The notes under the pieces are model-generated. The model saw only the letters and a list, made by a program, of their open reading frames with translations. It did not search any database and was not told where the DNA came from. DNA of 38,730 bases from an uncultured Actinomycetes bacterium (GTDB taxonomy: Bacteria > Actinomycetota > Actinomycetes > Mycobacteriales > Mycobacteriaceae): assembly GCA_903877095.1 (NCBI GenBank), contig CAIRCP010000038.1, forward strand, positions 1 to 38,730. Reading direction: 5' to 3'. The position numbers and the translations under genes were made by a program. Positions 23,639 to 31,949 of the stretch are shown one piece after another (within the stretch, counting starts at the first letter, position 1; the number at the start of each line of letters is the position of its first letter).

Positions 23639-25542
23639 GTGATATTCCCGCCGGGGTGGCGGTCCACGAGTGCATCCGGTGCAAGGTCGACGTCCCCACC
23701 GGCAACTTCTGCGGGCGATGCGGCTGCGAGGGCGGCCGCCTCCGGGGCGTTAGACCGAAGACGTTCGGTGCGGCACCCAGGGAGAACGTCCTGGTGCCCT
23801 ACCTGATGAGTTCGTTGTTCCCGCAGTTGCCGACCCGGTCGCGCACCCCGTTCCGGGTCACGCTCGTGGTCGCCGCCGTCGGTCTGCTGGCGTCGGCTGT
23901 TCTGCGACTACCCAGCCTGGGGATCGCCATCTCCGCGCTCGGTCTGCCACTGCTGTTCGTGCTGTACCTGCGGGCCTCCGCGATCGACCGAGACATCCCG
24001 CGCACGTCGCTGATCCTGGCGGCCATCCTCGGCGCACTGTTGGGAGCCACCTGGGTACTCGCCAGTGGCCAGTTCGTCGCGCGGTCCTTCGGCCTCCCGA
24101 TGTCCGTCGGCCTGGCCTTGCACCACCTCTTCCGTGAAGGCTTCCTCATCCCGGCCGTCGGCATGGTGCTGATGATCGTGCCGACGGTGGTGATCCGGCT
24201 GTTTCGTCCGGGAACTCGAGAGTCGTTGGACGGCTTTGTGATCGGCGCGTTGGCCGGCCTGAGTTTCAGCGCTGTGGCGACGCTGATACGGCTCGCTCCG
24301 CAAGCCAGATCGGGGCTCATCGTCCACGCCCGGCCGGTGGTCAGCCTGGTGGTCGAGGTTGTGCTGTGCGGGGTGACCGTGCCGATCACGGCCGCGGCAG
24401 CCGGCGGGATGGTCGGTGCGGCGCTGTGGTTCAAACAGCGGCAGGGCGTCTCGGAGCATCACGGTCGGGTACCGGCGGTACTGGCGCTGATCGCGGCGGC
24501 AGCGCTGCTGATCCATACCGGGGTCGGCGTCATCGACATGATCGCTGTGCCCCAACTGGTGATGCTGGTCGCCCACCTCAGCCTGACGGTCGTGGTGTTG
24601 CTGATGCTTCGGGTCACCCTCCAGTTGGCGCTGCTGCATGAATCGCAGGATCCGATCAGGGAAGATCAGCCCCTGTTGTGCCCGTACTGCGAGATGGTCG
24701 TGCCGGATATGGCCTTCTGCCCCTCGTGCGGTGCGGCCACCCGGGCCTCCTCGCAGGACTCGCGCCGCGAACGCCGGGCCGGGTGCCGCGTGCGGGCGGC
24801 GGATTCCGGCCAGCCCGCGGCGGACGAGCGGACCTACCCCGGCTACGCCATGCCCGCCGGAAGCTATCTGGCACCCACGCTGCGGCGGCCCCGGTTCGGC
24901 TGGTTGTTGAGCCGCTGGGGTGTCGCCGTCTGCGCTGCGGCGGTGGCACTCGGCACTGTCGCGCTGGTGCTGACACCGAAGATCCAGCACTTCATGTGCC
25001 CGCCGGACTGCGGCAGGCCGCCCACCGGCACCCCGGTGATGGCGCTGCCGCGCTTCGAGTCCCCGGACGGCGCGTTCTCGGTGTCCTACCCGGCACCCGG
25101 GTCGGCCTACACCGTCAGCACCACAACAGCCGGTGTCACCGCGACCTATACCGGCGGTGGCGGCGGTGTGTTGCAGTTGTTCTCGGAGCCGGCCCGGGGC
25201 CGTTCCGCACAGGACATCGCCCAGACGCTACTCAGACGCGCCTACCCCGACGCCAGGGACGCCTACGAAATTCCCAATGCGATGGTGGGCTACCAGCCGG
25301 GCTACGGGGTGCTGGCCGACGACTGGCCCCAGGGCGCCTCGACGAGTTACAGCCGGGACCGCATCCTGATCATGACGGCGGTGAAGAACGACCTCGCCCT
25401 GGTCGCCTTCGCGACCGGTCCTTTTCGTATGTTCGGCCCCGACTTCGGTCCCGGGCCGCCGTCCGGCGCCAATCTCGAAATCGCCCAGGACATGGGCAAG
25501 TACGTGAACAGCTTCCGGTGGAAGGGCGACCCCGCCCGTTAG
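23635..25542 (+). CDS. Zinc-ribbon polytopic membrane protein, PrsW-like, with C-terminal exported domain (paralog 2)
   Basis: The 635-residue protein repeats the layout of the gene at 20433: zinc ribbon (CIRCKVDVPTGNFCGRCG), about eight transmembrane helices with TRESLDGFVIGALAGLSF, and a second zinc ribbon (CPYCEMVVPDMAFCPSCG, about residues 350-370). It continues with a linker, one more transmembrane helix (about 425-445) and a soluble region of about 185 residues that should lie outside the membrane (SPDGAFSVSYPAPG start, GGGGGVLQLF, DMGKYVNSFRW end). No Glu-Glu protease motif is evident in the membrane part. Coupling to the S53 gene suggests a shared function. Identity of the external domain is unknown. 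Confidence 0.75.
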   Translation: MSDIPAGVAVHECIRCKVDVPTGNFCGRCGCEGGRLRGVRPKTFGAAPRENVLVPYLMSSLFPQLPTRSRTPFRVTLVVAAVGLLASAVLRLPSLGIAISALGLPLLFVLYLRASAIDRDIPRTSLILAAILGALLGATWVLASGQFVARSFGLPMSVGLALHHLFREGFLIPAVGMVLMIVPTVVIRLFRPGTRESLDGFVIGALAGLSFSAVATLIRLAPQARSGLIVHARPVVSLVVEVVLCGVTVPITAAAAGGMVGAALWFKQRQGVSEHHGRVPAVLALIAAAALLIHTGVGVIDMIAVPQLVMLVAHLSLTVVVLLMLRVTLQLALLHESQDPIREDQPLLCPYCEMVVPDMAFCPSCGAATRASSQDSRRERRAGCRVRAADSGQPAADERTYPGYAMPAGSYLAPTLRRPRFGWLLSRWGVAVCAAAVALGTVALVLTPKIQHFMCPPDCGRPPTGTPVMALPRFESPDGAFSVSYPAPGSAYTVSTTTAGVTATYTGGGGGVLQLFSEPARGRSAQDIAQTLLRRAYPDARDAYEIPNAMVGYQPGYGVLADDWPQGASTSYSRDRILIMTAVKNDLALVAFATGPFRMFGPDFGPGPPSGANLEIAQDMGKYVNSFRWKGDPAR

Positions 25543-25552
25543 ATAGGCCCGG

Positions 25553-25903
25553 CTAGCCCCAGCCCAACTCGTGCAGCCGATCGTCGCTGATCCCGAAGTG
25601 GTGGGCCAGTTCGTGGATCACCGTGATCGCGACCTCTTCGACTACCTCGTCGTCGGTGTCGCAGATCTCCAGCAGCGGCTCCCGGAAGATCGTGATCGCA
25701 TCGGGCAGCGCCCCGCCGTAGGTGGAATCGCGCTCAGTGAGTGCGATGCCCTCGTACAGACCGAGCAACTCGGGATCGTCAGGGTGCCGGTCGGCGACCA
25801 GAACCACGACGTTGTCGATGGCCCGGGCCAGTTCGGGGGGAATGAGGTCCAGCGCATCGGAGACGAGTCCCTCGAAGCGCTCGGGGTCCATCCGGACAGG
25901 CAT
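25553..25903 (-). CDS. Metallopeptidase-family (zincin-like) protein, Rv3836 type
   Basis: The 116-residue protein belongs to the small zincin-like family with C-terminal motif TVIHELAHHFGISDDRLHELGWG: HExxH followed by a further His and a conserved tail. The central YGGALPDAITIFREPL segment is also typical. Substrates are unknown. The ATG at 25903 overlaps the stop of the upstream gene (TAATG). M. tuberculosis has the pair as Rv3835-Rv3836 next to serS; the same arrangement is kept here. An internal Met at 25891 is an alternative start. It converges on the zinc-ribbon membrane protein gene with ten bases between. Confidence 0.88.
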   Translation of the reverse strand: MPVRMDPERFEGLVSDALDLIPPELARAIDNVVVLVADRHPDDPELLGLYEGIALTERDSTYGGALPDAITIFREPLLEICDTDDEVVEEVAITVIHELAHHFGISDDRLHELGWG

Positions 25904-26979
25904 TACCCCGGCGCGTTGCCGGTCGGCGGGTTCAGCCGTTCCTCGGGAATCGGCGGCGGGGCCACCGGCGGCTGTCCGTTCACCAGCAGTGGGCCCTTGG
26001 CGCTGTTGAGCAGGGTCGCCCATCCGCCATTGCCCAGGGTGGCGCCGATATTGCAGGACACCTGACGGCTGCCGGCGGCCCAACTCGGCAGCGAAACCGT
26101 CTTGTAGATCAGCGTCAACGTGGTGTCACGCAGCTTGACCGGAGCCAGATAGGCGTCGGTCATGGCGGTGCAGACCTCTTTGATGAACGCATCCTGGTCG
26201 GCGTCGACGGGCAGGCCCTCGGGGAACCTCTCGGCGAGGTTGACCGTGCCGGTGACCTCCATGGCGTGCGGGGTCGCGCAGTCGACGGGGGCGTCATTGG
26301 GCTGGTTCGTCGCGGGATCGATGCCCAGGCAGGTGCCGCTCGGCCAGACCATCGACTGATCCAAGTCGGCGACGCGGCCCTTGAACACCAGTTGCTGGTT
26401 GGCCGGGCCCTGCAACTGCAGCCCGCACAGCAGGCGACGCTGACCGCCGTGCTTCCAGGCCTTGTCGCCAGGCCACACCATGCTCGTGCTGAACCGGCTG
26501 GTGGGGTCGTATTTGGGGCCGAGGTAGCGTTCCACCGCCGGTTGGCACTGTTCGAGGGTGATCTGCTGGATCCGGGCCGGGGTCGGCGGGTCGGCGTCCG
26601 GGCCGAACTCCGAGCCCGGGTAGGCCCGCATGTCGACGGTCTCGGCGACCTCGAAGCGATGGTCGTCTTTGCAGTCGACGATCGCGACGGATTCCATCCC
26701 GTTGTCCGGCCAGTTCAGGCAGTCGCCGGACTTGGCATTGTCGAAGGTCGGGTTGGCCGGCCCCTGCACGGTGGGGACGACGTTGCTCAGCGCCGTGCTG
26801 TTGCGGATAGGCAGCGCGGTGACGGTGCCGGCGATGAGTAGGCCGCCCAGTGCGGTCAGCAGCAACCCCCGCCGGGCCGACCGCGCGCGCAGGGCCGACC
26901 AACGGCTGCGCTCGGGCTGCTCGTCGTCGTGGTAGTCGTCGTAGTCTTCGACCGGCGGCGACTCTGAAAGATCCAACAT
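25903..26979 (-). CDS. Septum-formation-domain membrane protein, Rv3835 type
   Basis: The 358-residue protein has an acidic cytoplasmic N terminus with Asp/Tyr-rich DYDDYHDDEQ, one transmembrane helix (about residues 37-57) and an extracytoplasmic part with two Cys-containing repeats of the septum-formation type: GDCLNWPDN with VDCKDDHRFEV, and GTCLGIDP with VDCATPHAMEV. The conserved CxxxH spacing suggests disulfides in each repeat. A Pro-rich tail follows. The domain name derives from actinobacterial proteins linked to septum formation, with little direct evidence. The start is ATG at 26979. It is divergent from serS and overlaps the metallopeptidase-type gene. Confidence 0.85.
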   Translation of the reverse strand: MLDLSESPPVEDYDDYHDDEQPERSRWSALRARSARRGLLLTALGGLLIAGTVTALPIRNSTALSNVVPTVQGPANPTFDNAKSGDCLNWPDNGMESVAIVDCKDDHRFEVAETVDMRAYPGSEFGPDADPPTPARIQQITLEQCQPAVERYLGPKYDPTSRFSTSMVWPGDKAWKHGGQRRLLCGLQLQGPANQQLVFKGRVADLDQSMVWPSGTCLGIDPATNQPNDAPVDCATPHAMEVTGTVNLAERFPEGLPVDADQDAFIKEVCTAMTDAYLAPVKLRDTTLTLIYKTVSLPSWAAGSRQVSCNIGATLGNGGWATLLNSAKGPLLVNGQPPVAPPPIPEERLNPPTGNAPG

Positions 26980-27099
26980 CGCCCACCATTGTGGCAGGCG
27001 GGCTCGCGGTCCTGACAAGTGCTGTTCGCCGACCGTTACTCGGTTGTGCTGTACCGGCCCCGTGGCCGGGAAAAATAGCCGCCGAATAAGGTGCAGATC

Positions 27100-28353
27100 G
27101 TGATCGACCTCAAACTGCTGCGCGAGGATCCCGAGGTGGTGCGGCGCTCCCAGCTGCTCCGCGGTGAGGACCCCGCTCTGGTGGACGCTCTGCTGGAGGC
27201 CGACATCGCGCGTCGCGCCGCCATCGCCGCGGCAGACACCCTGCGTGCCGAGCAGAAGGCGGCCAGTAAAAACGTCGGCGCGGCCGGCCCCGAGGAGCGG
27301 CCCGCCCTGCTGGAGCGGGCCAAGCAGTTGGCGGTTGACGTCAAAGACGCCGAGGCCCGGCAGGCCCCCGCCGAGGCGGCCTTCACCGCCGCGCATCTGG
27401 GGATCCCGAATGTCGTTCTCGACGGGGTTCCCGCCGGGGGCGAGGACGACTACACCGTGCTGGACGTCGTTGGGCAGCCGCCGGCGATCGACGATCCGCG
27501 CGACCACCTCGAACTTGGCGAAGCGCTGGGCCTGATCGACATGGAGCGCGGCGCGAAGGTGTCCGGCTCCCGGTTCTACTTCCTCACCGGCCGGGGCGCA
27601 CTGCTGCAGTTGGGTCTGCTGCAACTGGCCGTAAGGCTGGCGACCGAGAACGGCTGCACCCTGATGATCCCGCCGGTGCTGGTGCGACCGGAAGTCATGG
27701 GCGGCACCGGATTTCTCGGTGCGCACGCCGACGAGATCTACCACCTTCCCGACGACGATCTGTATCTCGTCGGCACCTCCGAGGTTCCGCTCGCGGGCTA
27801 CCACGCCGACGAGATCCTGGACCTGTCCAGCGGTCCCAGGCGCTACGCGGGATGGTCGTCGTGCTTCCGGCGGGAGGCCGGTAGTTACGGCAAGGACACC
27901 CGCGGCATCATCCGGGTGCACCAGTTCGACAAGGTCGAGGCGTTCGTCTACTGCCGGCCGGACGAGGCCGAGGCCGAGCACCAGCGGTTGTTGGGCTGGC
28001 AGCGCGAGATGCTGGCGCTCATCGAGGTGCCCTACCGCGTGATCGACGTCGCCGCAGGCGATCTCGGCTCCTCGGCCGCGCGCAAATTCGATTGCGAGGC
28101 ATGGGTTCCCACCCAGCAGGCCTACCGCGAGCTGACGTCGACGTCGAACTGCACGACGTTCCAGGCGCGCCGGTTGGCCACCCGGTACCGCGACGAGAAC
28201 GGCAAGCCGCAGATCGCCGCGACTCTCAACGGCACCCTGGCCACCACCCGGTGGCTGGTGGCGATTCTGGAAAACCATCAGCAACCGGATGGCAGCGTGC
28301 GGGTACCAGCCGCACTGGTGCCGTTCGTGGGGACAGAGGTGCTGGCACGGTGA
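27100..28353 (+). CDS. serS: Seryl-tRNA synthetase
   Basis: The 417-residue class II synthetase charges tRNA-Ser (and tRNA-Sec where present). The N-terminal coiled-coil arm (about residues 25-100, [13 protein letters not shown] onward) is followed by the catalytic core: motif 2 [21 protein letters not shown] and motif 3 [18 protein letters not shown]. Length agrees with M. tuberculosis SerS (419). The GTG at 27100 gives the family-typical [12 protein letters not shown]; an in-frame GTG at 27091 would add three residues. AAGGTG lies about six bases before the chosen start. It is essential and single-copy in most bacteria. Confidence 0.97.
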   Translation: MIDLKLLREDPEVVRRSQLLRGEDPALVDALLEADIARRAAIAAADTLRAEQKAASKNVGAAGPEERPALLERAKQLAVDVKDAEARQAPAEAAFTAAHLGIPNVVLDGVPAGGEDDYTVLDVVGQPPAIDDPRDHLELGEALGLIDMERGAKVSGSRFYFLTGRGALLQLGLLQLAVRLATENGCTLMIPPVLVRPEVMGGTGFLGAHADEIYHLPDDDLYLVGTSEVPLAGYHADEILDLSSGPRRYAGWSSCFRREAGSYGKDTRGIIRVHQFDKVEAFVYCRPDEAEAEHQRLLGWQREMLALIEVPYRVIDVAAGDLGSSAARKFDCEAWVPTQQAYRELTSTSNCTTFQARRLATRYRDENGKPQIAATLNGTLATTRWLVAILENHQQPDGSVRVPAALVPFVGTEVLAR

Positions 28354-28369
28354 TGGAGGTGCTGACGCA

Positions 28370-29194
28370 GTGATCGAACTCGAATTGGACGATCTGAAAA
28401 GCTGGTTCGGCTTTGGGGTGGCGGGCAATTTCGCCGGCCATCTCGAACAAGCCGGTGAGGCCGGCGATTTCGCCACCGTCGTCACCCACGGCGATGCCCC
28501 CAAGGGGATTTTCCCTTGGTACGTGCCGGGTTACGACAACTTCCTCGGCGAGTTCCCGTTGTCCCACGACGCGTTGATGGTGCCGAAGGCCAACGAGGAC
28601 TCCGATGATTGGGGCGCGCTCAACCTTCAGATCGAACCGGAGGTCGGGCTGGCCTGTGAGGTGGTGTGGAGCGGCGACACCGTCGTCACCCTGCGGCCGT
28701 TCGCCCTCGGCGCGTTCAACGACTGTTCGATCCGCCGCCCCGGGGCGCCCAAGATCAGCTACAAGAAGAACTGGGGCCCGGCGTCCAAAGGTGTTGCGCG
28801 AGAGTTCTTCGAGGCCCACGACCTCACCCCGGACGGGCCGACAGCCACCCTGCGCCTGCTGTGCCATCTGCGCACCGCCGACGGCACCCACCACGAGTAC
28901 GGCGTTGACAGTCCGCTCCTGGGTTACTCCTACTACGGCGAGGTGCTGCTGGACTGGGTCGTCGAGCGACTGGCGAACCAGAAGGGCTCACCGGACACGC
29001 CACTGGAGGACGTCGGTGCTCTCATGGTCGCCGCCGGGCACCCGAGCCACGTTCTGATCGGCATCGGCGCCACCCGCTACACCAGCTACGGGGAGTCGAC
29101 CTATCTCAAGCCCGGCGACGAGGGCATCGTGCGGGTGTACGACACCACCGAACCGGATTTCTCCGAGCTGCGCCAATTGGTCTGGGAGCCCTGA
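28370..29194 (+). CDS. DUF5718-family protein
   Basis: The 274-residue protein starts VIELELDDLKSWFGFGVAGNFAGHLEQAGE, which matches the DUF5718 family as I recall it, a family of cytosolic proteins with no known function. It also has TVVTLRPFALGAFNDCSIR and SYKKNWGPASKG. The overall look resembles fumarylacetoacetate-hydrolase-like folds, which is only an impression. GGAGG lies about ten bases upstream of the GTG at 28370, and the gene starts 16 bases after serS, so co-transcription is likely. In M. tuberculosis the sulfolipid cluster occupies this position instead. Confidence 0.78.
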   Translation: MIELELDDLKSWFGFGVAGNFAGHLEQAGEAGDFATVVTHGDAPKGIFPWYVPGYDNFLGEFPLSHDALMVPKANEDSDDWGALNLQIEPEVGLACEVVWSGDTVVTLRPFALGAFNDCSIRRPGAPKISYKKNWGPASKGVAREFFEAHDLTPDGPTATLRLLCHLRTADGTHHEYGVDSPLLGYSYYGEVLLDWVVERLANQKGSPDTPLEDVGALMVAAGHPSHVLIGIGATRYTSYGESTYLKPGDEGIVRVYDTTEPDFSELRQLVWEP

Positions 29195-29212
29195 TCCGGT
29201 GGGTCCTGGGGT

Positions 29213-29554
29213 TCAGCTCTCCCCGAGCACCTCGGCCAGCATCGCCAGAAACTTCTCCGGATCCTCCGGCGTGAACGCCGGCGCCGGCCAGGTGCCCGGC
29301 ACGTCCAGGGTGATCAATGTCGACTTCAGCGGACGGCGCACGTCCAGTGGCAGCCAGCGCCGCAGATCGGAACTGCCCCAGATCCGGAAGCGCTGTGTCA
29401 GCACACCCAGCGACTCGGCCTTATAGCCCTTGATGGCCTGCAGCGGAATGACTTTCGCTGTGCCCGAGGGAAAGTGGTAGCGCCGCAGCGTCAACGCGAG
29501 CCGGTCCAGCTGGACCTGCCCGTCGTCGTAGTACTGCCGTGGCGGCCGGGTCAT
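29213..29554 (-). CDS. Conserved mycobacterial protein, Rv3819 type
   Basis: The 113-residue protein (MTRPPRQYYDDGQVQLDRLA) contains RRYHFPSGTAKVIPLQAIKGYKAESL followed by RFRIWGSSDLRRWLPLDVRRP and ends FTPEDPEKFLAMLAEVL. The mix of short strands and a C-terminal helix suggests a PH-like fold. Function is unknown. It starts ten bases after the MBL-Rieske gene on the same strand, as Rv3819 follows Rv3818, so the two are probably co-transcribed. Confidence 0.85.
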   Translation of the reverse strand: MTRPPRQYYDDGQVQLDRLALTLRRYHFPSGTAKVIPLQAIKGYKAESLGVLTQRFRIWGSSDLRRWLPLDVRRPLKSTLITLDVPGTWPAPAFTPEDPEKFLAMLAEVLGES

Positions 29555-29564
29555 GGTTCCCGGG

Positions 29565-31112
29565 TCACGGCTTCGAGCAGCGCAGCTGATGGCCCTTGGT
29601 GGTCAGGCACTTGCCGGTCTTGAGATCCCACTCCCAGCCGTGCAGGTTGCAGGTCAGCGTGCTGCCGTCCACCACACCGAATCTCGACAGGTCGGCCTTC
29701 AGGTGCGGGCAGCGGCGCTGCACCTCCCAGCCGTCCAAGGTGATCGTCGAGGTGTCGTCGTGCGCCTCGGCGAACCAGCCGTCGGCGTAGGCGATCCGCT
29801 CGTCGGTCAGGCACTTGAAGAAGGTGTACAGGTACTCGTTGTAGCCGCCGACGCGCCAGGCCTTGAACCGGGTGGACAGGAAGATCGTGTTGACCCAGTC
29901 CGGCTCGTTGTCGCGCAACACCGTTCGCACCAACTCGGGGGCGATCTCGAAGCCGTAGCGGAACTTCTCGTCCGGAATCGGCTCGCGCACCGTGCGTTTC
30001 GGGAAGTCCACCACGACGGTCTCTGGGCCCAGCTTCAGCTCGACCGGATAGCCGATCCCGTCGCAGATCTGGTCGCTCTGCAGCATGAACGGCTCAAGCC
30101 GGGTCCGCAGCAGGTCGAGCAGCGGCTCGCCCGTCGCCGGGGCCCACGACGCCTTCTCGGCGGCCAGGACCGGCGCCATCCGTTCGGCGTAGGAGGCGAT
30201 GTAATCGGCCTTGCCGGTGGTGAAGATCTTTTCCACCTCGTCGTCGGGCAGCGGGTGGGTCAGCGACATCAGTTGCGAGCCGCGGAAATCCGCCACCGAC
30301 CCCGGAATCATCAGCAGCCCGCCGTTGTGGCCGTGCTGGCGCATCTGGTCGAGGAACACCACCTGGTCGGGGAAGATGTTCGCCGGATCGCCGCTGTCAT
30401 CGTTGAGGAACCGCAGTTCCGGGTCCAGGAAGCACGGCGGGCCGGCCGACGGGATCACCCACGTCGCTCCGACATCGGAGATGTACTGCCGGCAGCGGTC
30501 CATCCCGCGCTGGCGTTTCTGGGTGGCGAACGCCTCCTTGGCGCGCTCAGGCATGTCGTAGACCATCGGATACCAGATCGCCCCCGAGTACTGCGTCATG
30601 TGCACGTCGATGTGGCCGAACTCGGCGAGCACGTCGAGTGCCAGCGGCCGGGAGTCGTTCATGTTGAACACCGTCGTGGCGCCGTCGGAGACCACCAGTC
30701 CGGAGTCGCCGATCGGGCCGTCGGCCGGCGCACGCAGCGCGATGATCATCACGTCCAGGTCGCCGTTGGGTCCGCTCACCCGGTGCTTGACGGAGTCCTC
30801 CGTCTCGAGGAACCGGTGGAAACCCAGCGTCTCGAATTGGCGCTTGAGGTCGGGGACCGGGAAATCCGGCAACAGCACCAGCGCGTCTTTGTTCACATGC
30901 TCGGCGAGCAGCCTCGCGTCGAAGTGGTCCAGGTGCAGATGCGACACATAGAGGTAGTCGCAGTCCCCCAGCGCCGCCCAGTCCAGGCCGGTGTTGTCGG
31001 GGAAGACGAACCAGGAGGCGAAATAGGCCGGGTTGACCCACGGGTCGCACAGAATGCTGCCCGCCTCGGTGTCGATCCGGAAACCCGCGTGCCCGATGCT
31101 GGTGACCTGCAT
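29565..31112 (-). CDS. Metallo-beta-lactamase-fold hydrolase fused to a Rieske [2Fe-2S] domain (Rv3818 type)
   Basis: The 515-residue protein has an N-terminal MBL fold (VTSIGHAGFRI, metal site SHLHLDHFD near residues 58-66) and a C-terminal Rieske domain with ligands Cys468, His470, Cys488 and His491 (CPHLKAD and CNLHGW). The order is reminiscent of CMP-Neu5Ac-hydroxylase-like proteins, which also join Rieske and MBL folds, but the domains are in the opposite order and the substrate is unknown. An oxidative or electron-fed hydrolytic step is inference. AAGGGG precedes the ATG at 31112. It is divergent from two acyltransferases, a neighbourhood kept from M. tuberculosis Rv3814c-Rv3819. Confidence 0.88.
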   Translation of the reverse strand: MQVTSIGHAGFRIDTEAGSILCDPWVNPAYFASWFVFPDNTGLDWAALGDCDYLYVSHLHLDHFDARLLAEHVNKDALVLLPDFPVPDLKRQFETLGFHRFLETEDSVKHRVSGPNGDLDVMIIALRAPADGPIGDSGLVVSDGATTVFNMNDSRPLALDVLAEFGHIDVHMTQYSGAIWYPMVYDMPERAKEAFATQKRQRGMDRCRQYISDVGATWVIPSAGPPCFLDPELRFLNDDSGDPANIFPDQVVFLDQMRQHGHNGGLLMIPGSVADFRGSQLMSLTHPLPDDEVEKIFTTGKADYIASYAERMAPVLAAEKASWAPATGEPLLDLLRTRLEPFMLQSDQICDGIGYPVELKLGPETVVVDFPKRTVREPIPDEKFRYGFEIAPELVRTVLRDNEPDWVNTIFLSTRFKAWRVGGYNEYLYTFFKCLTDERIAYADGWFAEAHDDTSTITLDGWEVQRRCPHLKADLSRFGVVDGSTLTCNLHGWEWDLKTGKCLTTKGHQLRCSKP

Positions 31113-31165
31113 AAATCCCCTTCCCGAGAGTGACGCAGTCGCCCATGAGCTTAACCGTCCGCGGG

Positions 31166-31178
31166 TAGGCTGGCGGTC
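31166..31178 (+). promoter_or_regulatory. -10 element for a probable leaderless acyltransferase transcript
   Basis: TAGGCT at 31166-31171 is followed by seven bases and the GTG start at 31179, with no Shine-Dalgarno sequence between. This is the usual arrangement of mycobacterial leaderless mRNAs. Confidence 0.5.
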
Positions 31179-31949
31179 GTGGAGGCTGCCTACGAAAGTG
31201 TGATCGCGTGCGTCCGGGGAATGTGGCGCGTCCAGGGTCTGAGCTTCACCATCACCGGAATGGCGAACCTGCCCGCCACCGGCGGTGCGGTGGTGGCGAT
31301 CAACCACACCGGGTACCTCGATTTCACCTTCGCCGGCCTGCCGTTCTACAACCTCAAACCGCGCCGGCTGGTGCGGTTCATGGCCAAGCAGGAGGTCTTC
31401 GACCACAAGGTCACCGGCCCGATCATGCGAAAGCTGCGCCACATCCCGGTCGACCGGGCCCACGGCGGGGCGTCCTTTGACACCGCCGTGCAAAACCTGA
31501 AGGCCGGCGAACTGGTGGGGGTCTACCCGGAGGCGACGATCAGCCGCAGCTTCGAACTCAAGGAATTCAAGTCCGGTGCGGCGCGGATGGCGATCGCGGC
31601 CGACGTGCCCATCATCCCGCACATCGTGTGGGGCGCTCAGCGGATCTGGACCAAGGACCACCCGAAGAAGATGTGGCGGCCGAAGGTGCCGATTTACGTC
31701 GCGGTCGGCGAACCCATCCAGCCGACCCTGCCTCCCGTCGAGCTGACCGCGCTGCTGCGGTCACGGATGCAGCACCTGCTCGAACGGGTGCAGGACGCCT
31801 ACGGTCCGTATCCCGAGGGCGAGTTCTGGGTTCCGCACCGGCTCGGCGGCGGGGCACCCACGATGGCGCAAGCCGCCGGACTCGAAGAGGCCGAACTGGC
31901 CGAACGAGCGGCTCGGCGCCAGCAACGGGGCGGTGGAGGAGCGGGCTGA
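31179..31949 (+). CDS. 1-acylglycerol-3-phosphate O-acyltransferase-family protein (copy 1)
   Basis: The 256-residue PlsC-type acyltransferase has the catalytic motif NHTGYLD (NHxxxxD, about residues 44-50), the lysophosphatidate-binding block VYPEATISRSFELKEFKSG and PIIPHIVWGAQ. These enzymes acylate lysophosphatidate or related lipids at the inner face of the membrane. No full-length transmembrane helix is obvious. The C-terminal tail is Ala/Glu/Arg-rich (EEAELAERAARRQQ). It abuts the second acyltransferase with no gap (TGAATG). It belongs to the Rv3814c-Rv3816c group of tandem acyltransferases; only two copies are present here against three in M. tuberculosis. Confidence 0.9.
   Translation: MEAAYESVIACVRGMWRVQGLSFTITGMANLPATGGAVVAINHTGYLDFTFAGLPFYNLKPRRLVRFMAKQEVFDHKVTGPIMRKLRHIPVDRAHGGASFDTAVQNLKAGELVGVYPEATISRSFELKEFKSGAARMAIAADVPIIPHIVWGAQRIWTKDHPKKMWRPKVPIYVAVGEPIQPTLPPVELTALLRSRMQHLLERVQDAYGPYPEGEFWVPHRLGGGAPTMAQAAGLEEAELAERAARRQQRGGGGAG

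Noticed and set aside
27091..27099. Upstream GTG as the serS start
   Set aside because: The family-conserved start is VIDLKLL at 27100, and the AAGGTG ribosome-binding site overlaps the upstream GTG.
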